A stretch of 64,000 nt of DNA from contig NZ_CALKZP010000028.1 in NCBI RefSeq assembly GCF_938002845.1, positions 65,591-129,590 on the forward strand, written 5' to 3'. Shown piece after piece: positions 17,393 through 26,823 of the stretch (its first letter is position 1; every line of letters starts with the position of its first letter). The notes below the pieces were generated by a model. It worked only from the letters and a program-made list of their open reading frames with translations. It was not told the origin of the DNA and made no database searches. Source of the stretch: an uncultured Campylobacter sp. (lineage in GTDB: Bacteria > Campylobacterota > Campylobacteria > Campylobacterales > Campylobacteraceae). The translations under genes were made by a program, and so were the position numbers.

Positions 17393-18290
17393 GATCTTTA
17401 AAATTTTTAAACGGCTCGGTAAAACCGCAACTCCTTTTTAAGCGTATCAACAAGGGTATTGTTTATCAAATCTCCCGACTGCTTTCTAGATCGGCAAAAG
17501 TTTATATAAAAAGAGTGGGTCAAATTTTATTCTGCGACGATCTAGCGAAAAATTTATAGAATTTTACAAAGCACGTAACCACACAGATGCCGCTACGCTT
17601 TCGGTAAAGAAATTTTACCGCTATCTGAGGCTTGCCAATTACATGGTATCGTCTGATTTTGTGGTGTTTTTAAATTTTAAAATTTTACGTAGCGCGGCAG
17701 CCCAAAGGCTCATGTCTGCTATGATGTCAGCCCTGTAATTTTGCAATGACGCCCGCGATTTTTCCCTTGCTTCGAGATCGAATTTTTGCCCGTGTAAATT
17801 TACCGAGCCGGAAAACATAGCGCCCGTATGTGCTAAAAATTTCGCAGGCGCACAGCCCTGTACTACGCAAATCGCAGGGGAATTTTAATGCCGTAATCCG
17901 CAAGCGTATCATCTCGCTTCCAAGCGAAGATAGCCTTTTTGCGGCAATGTGCGCAATCTAGTTCTTTCGCTCTATCTCGCCCGCTTGTGACGACAAATCT
18001 TATAAACGCAGTGGTCTTTTAAAAAATTTAACTTCAAATTTTGCTCCGAAGCTCGCTAAATTTAAGGAAGAGCCCACACAGATAAATTGTTCTATTTTTA
18101 TGAGGCGCACGAGGTTTTTAAATTTGCGGTGCCCGTATGAAGCTTTAAAGTTCGCTAAGTTTCGCCGTCGTTAGCACGCAAGGCTGATTCGGCTAGCGAT
18201 CTTTTGTGCGGTTTATCTCCTTGTATTACTTGCTTAAATTCCCGCCGCGGTATATGTCGGCGCCGGACAAATCATAGCTTCGTTTTAAAT
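17393..18290. other. Noncoding spacer between convergent genes
   Basis: About 900 bp separate the TonB receptor from the minus-strand LRR gene. An open stretch at 17544-17738 encodes 64 residues but has no start or RBS at its head and no family resemblance I can name; it may be relic coding DNA. Nothing else is supportable. Confidence 0.4.
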
Positions 18291-19787
18291 TTAATACTCA
18301 TATCCTCTAATGCTAATATGCCTTCCCTCTATCTTAGGAACTACGGGCTTCTTTTTAAGCTTAACGCCATACAAATTAATACCGTAAAGTTTGCTAAGGC
18401 GGATAAAATCGACGTTAAGCTCCTCTAAATCGGTATCGCGAAGATCAATGTATTTAAGGCTTGTCATATCGTTTATGCTCTGCGGTAATTTTTTAATTGC
18501 AGTCTCGGAGAGATCTAAAATTTCTAAATTTTTTAAATTTCCTACGCTTTCCGGGATCTGCGTAATATTTTTTCCGTGGATGTAAAGCTCCTTTAAATTA
18601 TGTAGGTTTCCGATGCTCTCAGGGATTTTCGTAATGGCTTGGCTGTTAATTTTCAGCTCTTCCAAAGCATCAAGCATGCCGATGCTCTCAGGCAGACTCT
18701 CTTGCTTATATCTGCCAATATCGAGTTTCTTTAAGCTTTTTAATGCGCCGATACTTTCAGGAATTTCTTGTAAATTTTCAGACCAAATAGAAAGCTCCTG
18801 CAGATTATGCAAATCCCCTAACTCAGACGGGATCGTTTTGATATTTGAACTTATATGAAGCCTTTTGAGCGACGGGATTTTCACGGCGAGCCGTAATCTC
18901 TGCTCGTCCATATGACCCCACTCCTCAAGATTTGGTAAATTTACGATGTTTTCAGGAGGAGAGGTAAAATCTTCGCTTAGTTCCTTTAGACTCGGCATTC
19001 GCGAAACCTCATCGGGTAGCGCCTCTATATGCGTGTTCGTAAGATATAAAATTTCCAGGTTTTTCAGCTCTGCTAGATACGTAGGCAAAGTATGTAAAAA
19101 ATTACAACTATAACAGTGGAGCTCTCGCAGCTTGCTCATCCCTGTAATCTGCGGCGGCAATTGCGAAATATGCGTTTCATCCAGTTCGAGATATTCTAAA
19201 TTCTTTAAATTCGCTACATTCGCGCTCAACTCTTTTACGGGGCAACGATCCAAAATCAGCGTCTTAAGATTCGGAATTTTAGAGATATTTTCACTAATCT
19301 CCGTAAATTTAGTAGCACGTAAACCTAAATACTCGAGCTTTTGTAAATTTTGCACGCACGAAGGCAGATCCGAAACTCTCGTGCCTTGCAAATCGAGCTT
19401 TTTTAAATTTGAAAGCAAGCAAATCTCGGGCGGAACCTGCGTAACCTCATCCACTTTAATCGGCGAAACGGTCATAAAATTCGCGTTTCTGCCGAAGTCT
19501 AGTTCTTCAATGTCCGCAAGCTTTTCATACAAATCCCACGTCGTAGCGATATCGCTAAAGAAGCTTATACCATAGTAATTCTCTCGCCCTTTATCGCTAA
19601 AGCGTAAAAAATTCGCCAAGTTTTGCATCTGCGTATTTTGATCCTCGCTTAGCTTTGGGCTAAACTTCAGGCGGATGTCCTGCGCATCGTTTGGCATACT
19701 AATTTTAATGCCTTTAAAATCGAAGATTGATTGCATGCAGAGCGAAAAAGCAACTACTATAAATAGCGCGATATAAATCTTTTTCAT
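18291..19787 (-). CDS. Leucine-rich-repeat protein with N-terminal membrane anchor or signal
   Basis: A 498-residue protein. The start chosen at 19787 (MKKIYIALFIVVAFSLCMQSI) has AAAGG ten bases upstream and creates a signal sequence or anchor; an in-frame extension to 19886 has neither. After a ~110-residue N-terminal region, about sixteen leucine-rich repeats of 22-24 residues fill the protein to its end. Typical units are LKNLEYLELDETHISQLPPQITG and LHNLKELYIHGKNITQIPESVGN, with the LxxLxxLxLxx...IPxSIGN pattern common in bacterial and plant-type LRRs. No enzymatic domain is attached. It probably faces the periplasm or surface and binds a protein partner. LRR proteins are not common in Campylobacter, so this could be acquired, but its base composition and AAATTT words match the neighbours. 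Confidence 0.85.
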   Translation of the reverse strand: MKKIYIALFIVVAFSLCMQSIFDFKGIKISMPNDAQDIRLKFSPKLSEDQNTQMQNLANFLRFSDKGRENYYGISFFSDIATTWDLYEKLADIEELDFGRNANFMTVSPIKVDEVTQVPPEICLLSNLKKLDLQGTRVSDLPSCVQNLQKLEYLGLRATKFTEISENISKIPNLKTLILDRCPVKELSANVANLKNLEYLELDETHISQLPPQITGMSKLRELHCYSCNFLHTLPTYLAELKNLEILYLTNTHIEALPDEVSRMPSLKELSEDFTSPPENIVNLPNLEEWGHMDEQRLRLAVKIPSLKRLHISSNIKTIPSELGDLHNLQELSIWSENLQEIPESIGALKSLKKLDIGRYKQESLPESIGMLDALEELKINSQAITKIPESIGNLHNLKELYIHGKNITQIPESVGNLKNLEILDLSETAIKKLPQSINDMTSLKYIDLRDTDLEELNVDFIRLSKLYGINLYGVKLKKKPVVPKIEGRHISIRGYEY

Positions 19788-19990
19788 TTGAGTCGCCTTT
19801 TTAAAATTTAAAATTTTAGTATCTAGCTGCGCGATATTTATAAAATTTAAGCGAGCGCTTTGCAAGCTTGATTTAAAAATCCTCACATCGCTCTGCGCTT
19901 CGCAAATTCCATCAAATTTTAAAATTTCGGAATTTCGCGCAGCGTCTTAAAGGCGGAGCGAAATTCCAAATCAAAGGACGCTTGTAAATT

Positions 19991-20509
19991 TTATTTATAA
20001 GCCTTGATCGCTTTGTCTAGGATTTTCTCGGCCTCGGCAGCGCTTGCAAAATCCTTTACTTTGACCCATTTATTCGGCTCTAAAAGCTTGTAGGTTTCGA
20101 AGAAATTTTTGATCTTATCCAGCGTCGCTTTAGGCAGATCGGAGACCCCTTTAATGCCCTCATATCGCGGATCGATCTTGCTAACCGGCACGGCAAGCAG
20201 CTTCTCGTCCATTCCGCCTTCGTCCTCCATCATCAAAACGCCGATTAGGCGGCACGGGATCACGCTGCCTGCGGCAAGCGGGTATTCGTTTAGCACCAAA
20301 ACATCCGCAGGATCGCCGTCGTCAGCCAAGGTATTGGGCACGAAGCCGTAGTTTGCGGGGTAAAACATCGCGCCGTAGAGCACGCGATCTACGCAGAGCG
20401 CGCCGCTTGCTTTGTCGATCTCGTATTTGATGTTCGAGCCGTAAGGGATTTCGATCACTGCGTTGATTTTATCGGGGTTTGAGCCCACTTTTATCTTTGA
20501 AAGATCCAT
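19991..20509 (-). CDS. ppa: Inorganic pyrophosphatase
   Basis: Hydrolyses pyrophosphate to orthophosphate in the cytoplasm, driving nucleotide-polymer synthesis. At 172 residues it is a family I (Mg-dependent) enzyme. Metal- and substrate-binding landmarks are visible: IEIPYGSNIKYEIDK, the Tyr-rich YPANYGFVPNT, and DDGDPADVLVL with the three catalytic aspartates. The end contains the conserved K-rich FFETYKLLEPNKWVKV. It follows the YgiW-like gene by only 9 bp on the same strand. ppa lies near adk and aspS in C. jejuni as well. Confidence 0.97.
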   Translation of the reverse strand: MDLSKIKVGSNPDKINAVIEIPYGSNIKYEIDKASGALCVDRVLYGAMFYPANYGFVPNTLADDGDPADVLVLNEYPLAAGSVIPCRLIGVLMMEDEGGMDEKLLAVPVSKIDPRYEGIKGVSDLPKATLDKIKNFFETYKLLEPNKWVKVKDFASAAEAEKILDKAIKAYK

Positions 20510-20518
20510 GGTTTTCCT

Positions 20519-20875
20519 TTATTTAGAATTTAAAATTTTGATATTTTTCACGTCTATCGTCGTTTTGGTAAAATCTTTGTCGATCTCGCCGCTAATTCGC
20601 ACGAGCGTATTTTCATCTACGCTCACGTCGCGCCAAACGTCATCGTCGATCTCGACCTCGATGCTATCGCCGTTTTGATCCACAAATCTATAATGCTCGT
20701 GTTTGAGCTGAGATTTTATCTTGCCGTCTATTACGACAAAAGAATCATCTCTTAATTTAAGCGCTTCTTTGACGCTTGACGGTTGAGTTTGTGCCGTCGC
20801 GCCGCTTGGGGCGAACCCGCCCGCGGCGAATGCAGCCGCACATAAAGCCATGCTAAGTAAAAATTTTCTAACCAT
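20519..20875 (-). CDS. YgiW/YdeI-family periplasmic OB-fold protein
   Basis: A 118-residue exported protein: signal peptide MVRKFLLSMALCAAAFAAGG, then a ~85-residue OB-fold (BOF domain) with the family pattern VKEALKLRDDSFVVIDGKI ... HEHYRFVDQNGDSIEVEIDDDVW ... NTLVRISGEIDKD ... IDVKNIKIL. Enterobacterial members (YgiW, YdeI/OmdA) protect against antimicrobial peptides, peroxide and acid in the envelope. The same role here is inference. It is closely followed by ppa and may be cotranscribed, although ppa is a housekeeping gene and the pairing may only be convenient. Confidence 0.88.
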   Translation of the reverse strand: MVRKFLLSMALCAAAFAAGGFAPSGATAQTQPSSVKEALKLRDDSFVVIDGKIKSQLKHEHYRFVDQNGDSIEVEIDDDVWRDVSVDENTLVRISGEIDKDFTKTTIDVKNIKILNSK

Positions 20876-21091
20876 ATCTATCCTTAAATTTTAATCTCTG
20901 TATCCGCAAACAGATCTGAAATTTCATTAAATTTAAAAGCCGCTCATATTTAACGCTCGCATTAAATTTGCGGCGCGAGCTTTTAAATTTACGCTTAAAA
21001 TTTGGCTATTTAGCGCGACGGCAAGCTATAAATTTAAAGGCGCACTCGTACTAAAAAGCGCGTCTTAAATTTAAGCCGCCATCCAAGCGCG

Positions 21092-21673
21092 CTAGCCTAA
21101 TTTTTCGATCTGCGCGGCGATTATAGCGTTTATGTCCGCTACGATCTCCTCGACTGTGCGCTCGCCGTTTACGCTGTAAAATACGCCCGCGTCGCCGTAA
21201 AATTTACGGATATCCTCGATCGGCTCTGAAAATACCGCCATGCGGTTTTTAAAGACCTCCTCGTTATCGTCTGCTCCGCGAGCGCGTCCTAAAACACGCT
21301 CCTTGGCGATTTCCTCGCTAACGCACACTTCGATGACTGCGCTAAGATTTACATCATCGTCGCCTCGCAGCACCTCGTCTAGTTTGCTCATCTGCTCGAC
21401 ACTCCTTGGATAGCCGTCGATGATGATGAAGTCTTTAGGCGAGCTTTTAATCGCGCTAACGATAGCATTTACGACGATATCAAGCGGCACGAGATTGCCT
21501 TTAGAAATGAAGCCATCTATCTGCCTGCCCAGAGCGCTGCCGCTTGCTACCTCGGCGCGTAGCAGATCGCCCGTGGAGTAGTGCTCGATGCTTTGATTCA
21601 TCTGAGCGATCATACTCGCATCGGTCGTTTTGCCGCTGCCAGGAGCGCCGATGATTAAAAAAAGGCTTTTCAT
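21092..21673 (-). CDS. adk: Adenylate kinase
   Basis: Interconverts ATP + AMP and 2 ADP. The 193-residue protein has the P-loop GAPGSGKTT at residues 9-17, the AMP-binding YSTGDLLRAEV and DGYPRSVEQ, and a short LID (GRARGADDNEEVFKNR) typical of the compact, zinc-free form found in Campylobacterota. Its ATG overlaps the aspS stop in ATGA, so the two are coupled. A 216-bp gap separates it from the YgiW-like gene. Confidence 0.97.
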   Translation of the reverse strand: MKSLFLIIGAPGSGKTTDASMIAQMNQSIEHYSTGDLLRAEVASGSALGRQIDGFISKGNLVPLDIVVNAIVSAIKSSPKDFIIIDGYPRSVEQMSKLDEVLRGDDDVNLSAVIEVCVSEEIAKERVLGRARGADDNEEVFKNRMAVFSEPIEDIRKFYGDAGVFYSVNGERTVEEIVADINAIIAAQIEKLG

Positions 21674-23424
21674 TTTTGCTCCTTCTTATGAAGCCTAAGA
21701 CCTAGCTCGCGAAGCTGCTCGTCTGTAACGACGCTAGGGGCTTTGGTGAGCGGACACTGCGCGCGCTGCGTTTTAGGAAACGCGATAACCTCGCGAATAC
21801 TGCTTGAGCCGGTAACCAGCATCATCAGCCTATCAAAGCCGATCGCGATACCTCCGTGCGGAGGCGCGCCGAAGCTTAGCGCATCAAGCAGGAAGCCGAA
21901 TTTCTCCCTCTGCTCCGCAGGCTCGATCTTAAGCAACCTAAAGACCTTTTCTTGAATGTCCGCTTTGTGGATCCTGATACTGCCGCCGCCAAGCTCGATG
22001 CCGTTTAACACGACGTCGTAGGCGATCGACGTGATATCCTCCAAATCGGGCTCATCGGGATTGTTCGGCATAGTGAAAGGATGGTGCATCGCAGAGTAGC
22101 TACCGTCGTCGTTTTGCTCAAACATAGGGAAATTTACGACCCACAAAAACTCAAGCCTGTTCGGATCGATCAGACCAAGCTCGTTTGCAAGGAAAATTCT
22201 AAATCTACCCATATAATCAAGCACGATTTTCTTTTTGCCCGCGCCGAAAAATACGACGTCGCCGACCTTTAGCTCGCAGCGCTTGATGAGCTCATCGAGC
22301 TCACTTTTTTCAAAGAATTTTACCAGCGGCCCCTTTAGACCGTCCTCTTTTACTTGGATAAACGCAAGCCCTTGCGCGCCGAATTTTTTCACGTATTCCT
22401 CAAAACCTTGCATCTGGCGCTTGCTAAATTTCAGATCGCCGCCCTCGACTTTGAGCGCTTTTACGCGGTTAGCTTTGCGGTCTTTGGCTAAATTTGAAAA
22501 AATTTCGTTGCTCGATTTTTCAAAAATATCGGCTACGTCGATGAAAGGCATATCGTAGCGCAGATCGGGTTTGTCGCTGCCGTAAAGCTCCATCGCGTCT
22601 TTATACTCCATATGTCTAAAAGGAGTGACGATCTCGCGACCGCAGGATTTAAAAATATCCTTTAAAACCTCCTCGGCTACGCGCATTACGTCGTACTGGG
22701 TATTGAAGCTCATCTCGATATCGATCTGCGTAAATTCCGGCTGGCGGTCGGCGCGCAGGTCCTCATCGCGGAAGCAACGCGCGATCTGGAAGTATTTATC
22801 AAAGCCCGAGCACATCAAAAGCTGTTTGAAAAGCTGCGGACTTTGCGGAAGCGCGTAGAAACTGCCCGGATAGACGCGGCTAGGCACCAGATAATCCCTA
22901 GCGCCTTCAGGCGTCGCGCGCGTTAAGATCGGCGTTTCGACCTCCACAAAGCCTAGCCTATCAAGAGCATTTCGCGCGGCGATCGCAGCCTTGGAGCGCA
23001 TCTTAAATTTATCGAAGCTCCCCTCGGCGCGCAGATCCAAAAAGCGATATTTTAGCTTCGTTTCTTCGTTAACGCTTTTATCACCGATTACGAAAGGAAG
23101 TGGCTTGCTTGGATTTTCGATCTCTAAGCTTTCTACCACGACTTCGATGTCGCCGGTTTTTAAATTTGGATTTTCCAGCCCCTCGCCGCGAGCTCGGATC
23201 TTGCCGACGGCTTTTAGAACGAATTCGTTTCGCACGGTATTTGCTACCTCGTATGCCGAGTGGCTATCTTTGGGATCACAGACTAGCTGTAAAAGTCCGC
23301 TTCGGTCGCGCAAATCTATAAAAATCACGCCGCCGTGGTCGCGGTAAGAATTTACCCAGCCGCACACGGTTACACTTTTGCCGATATCGTTTTTACTCAA
23401 ATCGGCGCAATAATGACTTCGCAA
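21670..23424 (-). CDS. aspS: Aspartyl-tRNA synthetase (probably non-discriminating)
   Basis: Charges tRNA-Asp, and in Campylobacterota that lack an asparaginyl enzyme usually also tRNA-Asn for later amidation. I choose a TTG start at 23424, preceded by AAAGGAG, giving 584 residues beginning LRSHYCADLSK; the open frame runs 11 codons further upstream without a ribosome site. The class II layout is clear: N-terminal OB anticodon domain (VTVCGWVNSYRDHGGVIFIDLRDRSG), motif 2 (FRDEDLRADRQPEFTQIDIEMSF), the bacterial GAD insertion, and motif 3 (GGIAIGFDRLMMLVTG). It lies divergently from nadK with an 83-bp shared promoter region. Confidence 0.97.
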   Translation of the reverse strand: MRSHYCADLSKNDIGKSVTVCGWVNSYRDHGGVIFIDLRDRSGLLQLVCDPKDSHSAYEVANTVRNEFVLKAVGKIRARGEGLENPNLKTGDIEVVVESLEIENPSKPLPFVIGDKSVNEETKLKYRFLDLRAEGSFDKFKMRSKAAIAARNALDRLGFVEVETPILTRATPEGARDYLVPSRVYPGSFYALPQSPQLFKQLLMCSGFDKYFQIARCFRDEDLRADRQPEFTQIDIEMSFNTQYDVMRVAEEVLKDIFKSCGREIVTPFRHMEYKDAMELYGSDKPDLRYDMPFIDVADIFEKSSNEIFSNLAKDRKANRVKALKVEGGDLKFSKRQMQGFEEYVKKFGAQGLAFIQVKEDGLKGPLVKFFEKSELDELIKRCELKVGDVVFFGAGKKKIVLDYMGRFRIFLANELGLIDPNRLEFLWVVNFPMFEQNDDGSYSAMHHPFTMPNNPDEPDLEDITSIAYDVVLNGIELGGGSIRIHKADIQEKVFRLLKIEPAEQREKFGFLLDALSFGAPPHGGIAIGFDRLMMLVTGSSSIREVIAFPKTQRAQCPLTKAPSVVTDEQLRELGLRLHKKEQK

Positions 23425-23507
23425 TTTTACTCCTTTAAATTTATTTGTAAAACGCAAGTATAGTTAAATTTTGCTTTTACAAAGCTAATTTTTTATAAAA
23501 TAAAACT

Positions 23508-24383
23508 ATGGAAAACAAAATTCATAAAAACCTTAAATTCGCGGGGCTAATAGCCAAAAAATCAGAAGAGATTCGCCCCGTCGTGGAGCAAATTTGCGAA
23601 ATTTTAAAAGCGCAAGGTATCGAGCTTTTACTTGAAGAGGACGGAGCGGAATTTTTCGGCCTTAAGCCGCATACGCTTGCAGAAATTTTAAAAAAGACCA
23701 ATTTTTTAATCAGTCTCGGCGGAGACGGCACGCTTATCGGACTTGCGAGGCTGCTAAGCGACAAAAACGCCTTTATTTTGGGTATCAACGCGGGCACTCT
23801 CGGGTTTTTAACGGACGTACAGCCGAGCGAATTCGCAAAATTTTTAAAGGAATTTCTGCGCGGCGAATACGAGATCGAGCGCCCGTTTTTACTCGAAGTG
23901 ATACTGGAAAACGGCGGCGGTAAAATCGTCCGCAAGACCGCATTTAACGACGTCGTAATCACCCGCAGCCGCATCTCTTCAATGGCGAAGATCGACGCAT
24001 TTTTAAATAGAAAATATTTCAACACCTACTACGGCGACGGCGTGATCGTAAGCTCCGCCGTGGGCTCGACCGCGTATAATATGAGCGCGAACGGATCTAT
24101 CGTCTATCCGCTGTGCGACGTGTTTTGCGTCACGCCGATCTGCTCGCATAGCCTGACGCAGCGGCCTTTGATCCTGCCAAAAGAGTATCTTGCAAGCTTC
24201 AAAAACGCCGGAAGCTCCGAAGTTAGCGTCGTCATCGATGGACAAGACGTTTTTGATATGGCGGAATTTAGCAGCGTAAGCGTTAAAATTTCACACGCCA
24301 AGGTAAATTTAATAAAACGCAGAAGCTACGATTATTTCGACGTTTTAAAAGCCAAACTCAGATGGGGGCACGGCGGATGCTAG
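23508..24383 (+). CDS. nadK: NAD kinase
   Basis: Phosphorylates NAD+ to NADP+. The 291-residue cytoplasmic protein has the signature GGDGT at residues 71-75 (LISLGGDGTLIGLARLL), the NAD-binding GINAGTLGFLTD, and the conserved YYGDGVIVSSAVGSTAYNMSANG. The start lies just after TATAAAATAAAACT, so the leader is short. Its 3' end overlaps the recN start, in the order nadK-recN seen in C. jejuni and many bacteria. Confidence 0.96.
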   Translation: MENKIHKNLKFAGLIAKKSEEIRPVVEQICEILKAQGIELLLEEDGAEFFGLKPHTLAEILKKTNFLISLGGDGTLIGLARLLSDKNAFILGINAGTLGFLTDVQPSEFAKFLKEFLRGEYEIERPFLLEVILENGGGKIVRKTAFNDVVITRSRISSMAKIDAFLNRKYFNTYYGDGVIVSSAVGSTAYNMSANGSIVYPLCDVFCVTPICSHSLTQRPLILPKEYLASFKNAGSSEVSVVIDGQDVFDMAEFSSVSVKISHAKVNLIKRRSYDYFDVLKAKLRWGHGGC

Positions 24384-25900
24384 AAAGAATTTATATTAAA
24401 AGTAATCTAGGTTTTTGCGAGAGCGAGCTTAGTTTTGGCCCGGGACTTAGCGTATTTACAGGCATCAGCGGCGCGGGTAAATCGGTATTAATAGGTGCGA
24501 TTTTAGCGGTGTTCGGTCTTAACGAATGCGAGGCTGAGCTCATAGAAGCGGACGTAGAGCATCAATTTGATATGGAAAATTTCGGTTTGATAAACGATAC
24601 GCCGAATATTTTTCGCGTCCTAAAAGAGCGTAGCTTGCGATACTTTATAAATTCCCAATCGGTCTCGAAAAAAAATCTAAGCACGATAGCCAGCGAATAC
24701 GTAAAATTTTTAGGCGCGAAAAACGCCGGCGAAATGAGTAGCGACAGCTTGCTAAAATTACTTGATTTTATCGCCGCGAAAAAAGATGCGGCGCACGCGC
24801 AAAGCCTATCGGAGCTTCAAAGCGCTTTTGTGGAATTTAGCCGCACAAAAAAGCAGCTGGATGAAATTTTAGATCAAGAGCGCAAGATTGAGGAGTTAAA
24901 GGAATTTGCTCGCTTTGAGATTGAAAAAATCGAGCGCGTATCGCCTAAGATCGGCGAATACGAGGAGCTTTTGCAGATCAAAAAAAAGCTTAGCAAAAAA
25001 GATAAGATCGAGGAACTTTGGGCTAGGGCGCAGGGCGTTTTTGAGCTGGAGCGCAGCGTCATCGAAGCGCTAAGTCTTAGCGGGCTGGATAGTGCGTTTT
25101 TTGAGGATGCAATGAACGAGCTGCGGCTAAAGCGAGAAAGCTTGAATTTAGACGAGCTAGAAAACATCGACATAGAGAAAATTTTAGATCGTATTGAAGC
25201 TCTTAGCGCGCTAAATAGGCGCTACGGAAGCGTAGAAGAGGCTTTAGCTACGCTTGAAGCGCGCAAGAAGGAGCTTGAGCATTACGATCAGTTAAGCTTT
25301 GAAAAAACCAAGCTACAAGCGGAATTTAAACGCCTTAGTGAAAGCACCGCTACCCTTGCCGAAAAAATCAGCGAGGCTCGCAAGGGCACTAAAAAACGGC
25401 TCGAGGATCTGATAAATTCCTATCTAAAGCAGCTTTATATGGACGGAGTGGAGCTTAGTTTTAAGCCTACGGTGCTTAGTGAGTGCGGCACAGACGAAAT
25501 TTGCGTCAGCTTGTGCAAGACGGAATTTAAAAATTTAAGCTCAGGCGAAACGAACCGCCTACGCCTTGCTTTCATCGCGGCAAGCTTGGAGCTTACAAAT
25601 AACGGCGAGGGAATTTTGATCTTAGACGAGATTGATTCAAATTTAAGCGGAAAAGAGGCGATGAGTATCGCTAACGTGCTGGTAAAAATTTCAAAATTTT
25701 ATCAAATTTTTGCGATCTCGCACCAGCCGCAGCTTAGCTCAAAGGCTGCGTCACACTTTTTAGTAAGTAAAACGAACGGCAAATCTAGCGTGAGATTATT
25801 AAGCGAAAATGAGAAAATAACAGAGCTAGCTCGTATGATAAGCGGCGAGACTATTACTGCAGAAGCCCTGGAATTCGCTAAAAAACTAAGGCAAAGCTGA
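24377..25900 (+). CDS. recN: DNA repair protein RecN
   Basis: An SMC-like ATPase acting in double-strand-break repair. I take ATG 24377, which overlaps the nadK stop and has GGGGGC upstream; ATG 24362 is a possible longer form. The 507-residue protein has Walker A GISGAGKS (29-36), a long coiled-coil middle (about 150-350), the signature NLSSGETNRLRLAF, and Walker B ILILDEIDSNLSG. It is shorter than the ~550-residue enterobacterial protein, as is usual in this phylum. The motif order is complete, so it should be active. Confidence 0.94.
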   Translation: MLERIYIKSNLGFCESELSFGPGLSVFTGISGAGKSVLIGAILAVFGLNECEAELIEADVEHQFDMENFGLINDTPNIFRVLKERSLRYFINSQSVSKKNLSTIASEYVKFLGAKNAGEMSSDSLLKLLDFIAAKKDAAHAQSLSELQSAFVEFSRTKKQLDEILDQERKIEELKEFARFEIEKIERVSPKIGEYEELLQIKKKLSKKDKIEELWARAQGVFELERSVIEALSLSGLDSAFFEDAMNELRLKRESLNLDELENIDIEKILDRIEALSALNRRYGSVEEALATLEARKKELEHYDQLSFEKTKLQAEFKRLSESTATLAEKISEARKGTKKRLEDLINSYLKQLYMDGVELSFKPTVLSECGTDEICVSLCKTEFKNLSSGETNRLRLAFIAASLELTNNGEGILILDEIDSNLSGKEAMSIANVLVKISKFYQIFAISHQPQLSSKAASHFLVSKTNGKSSVRLLSENEKITELARMISGETITAEALEFAKKLRQS

Positions 25901-26025
25901 AGGAATTTTAAGCTTAAGTTTAAATCTGAAATTTTTTGCTACAATACCGCGTTTAATTTAAATTTAAGTGTGATTTTGCAAAACGACGTAAAATCCGCTT
26001 CGAAAAATTTTATCAAGTGAGTTTT

Positions 26026-26823
26026 ATGATTATAGATACACATTGCCATTTAGACGATGCTAGTTTCGGCGCCGATTTGGACGCGGTGATTGAGCGCGCC
26101 ACGATTGCAGGCGTGCGTAGCATCATCATTCCCGGTGCCGATGTAGCAGACTTAGATAAGGCATGTAAAATTTCGCATGCACGGGATAATGTGTATTTTG
26201 CCGTAGGGGTGCATCCATACGAGATAGATTCTTTCGATATGGAGGTGCTGAAGCGGTATGCTGACGATCCCAAATGCGTGGGCGTTGGCGAATGCGGTCT
26301 TGATTACTTCAGACTTAAGCAGCAAGAGAGCAAGGAAACCAAAGCCTTAGAAATCTCCCGCCAAAAAGACGCCTTCATCTCACAAATCGATCTAGCAGCA
26401 CAACTTCAAAAACCACTTATAGTCCATATCCGAGAAGCAAACGAAGATAGCTTTGGAATTCTAAAAGATCGCGCCGGCGATTTATGCGGCGGTGTTTTGC
26501 ACTGCTTCAATGCCAGCAAGCTTTTGCTAGGTCTTAGCGAATACGGATTTTACTTCGGTATCGGCGGAGTTTTGACATTCAAAAATGCAAAAAACTTAGC
26601 TGAGATCTTACCGCAAATTCCGCAAGAGCGCCTTTTAATCGAGACGGATGCACCATATCTAACCCCGCATCCGCATCGCGGCGAGCGCAACGAGCCTGCA
26701 TTTACGAGACTCGTGGTAGAAAAAGTCGCGGAAATTTTAAGCCTAAGCGTAGAAGAGGTCGAAGCAATAACGACTCAAAACGCCTGTAGGCTTTTTGGCG
26801 ATAAAATCAAAGGAGAGATATGA
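26026..26823 (+). CDS. tatD: TatD-family metal-dependent DNase
   Basis: A TIM-barrel nuclease with 3'-5' exonuclease activity in its E. coli relative. I choose ATG 26026 because TatD proteins start directly with (M)IIDTHCHLDD; GTG 26017 would add three residues. Metal ligands are visible: DTHCHLD, GECGLDYF, VHIREANED, HCFNAS, and IETDAPYLTP. The 265-residue length is normal. It ends in an ATGA overlap with mltD, so the DNase and cell-wall enzyme share an operon, as in C. jejuni. Confidence 0.95.
   Translation: MIIDTHCHLDDASFGADLDAVIERATIAGVRSIIIPGADVADLDKACKISHARDNVYFAVGVHPYEIDSFDMEVLKRYADDPKCVGVGECGLDYFRLKQQESKETKALEISRQKDAFISQIDLAAQLQKPLIVHIREANEDSFGILKDRAGDLCGGVLHCFNASKLLLGLSEYGFYFGIGGVLTFKNAKNLAEILPQIPQERLLIETDAPYLTPHPHRGERNEPAFTRLVVEKVAEILSLSVEEVEAITTQNACRLFGDKIKGEI

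Noticed and set aside
17544..17738. Open stretch of 64 residues after the TonB receptor (EKFIEFYKARNH...)
   Set aside because: It opens without a start codon or RBS, has no recognisable family and no upstream extension; at most a decayed remnant.
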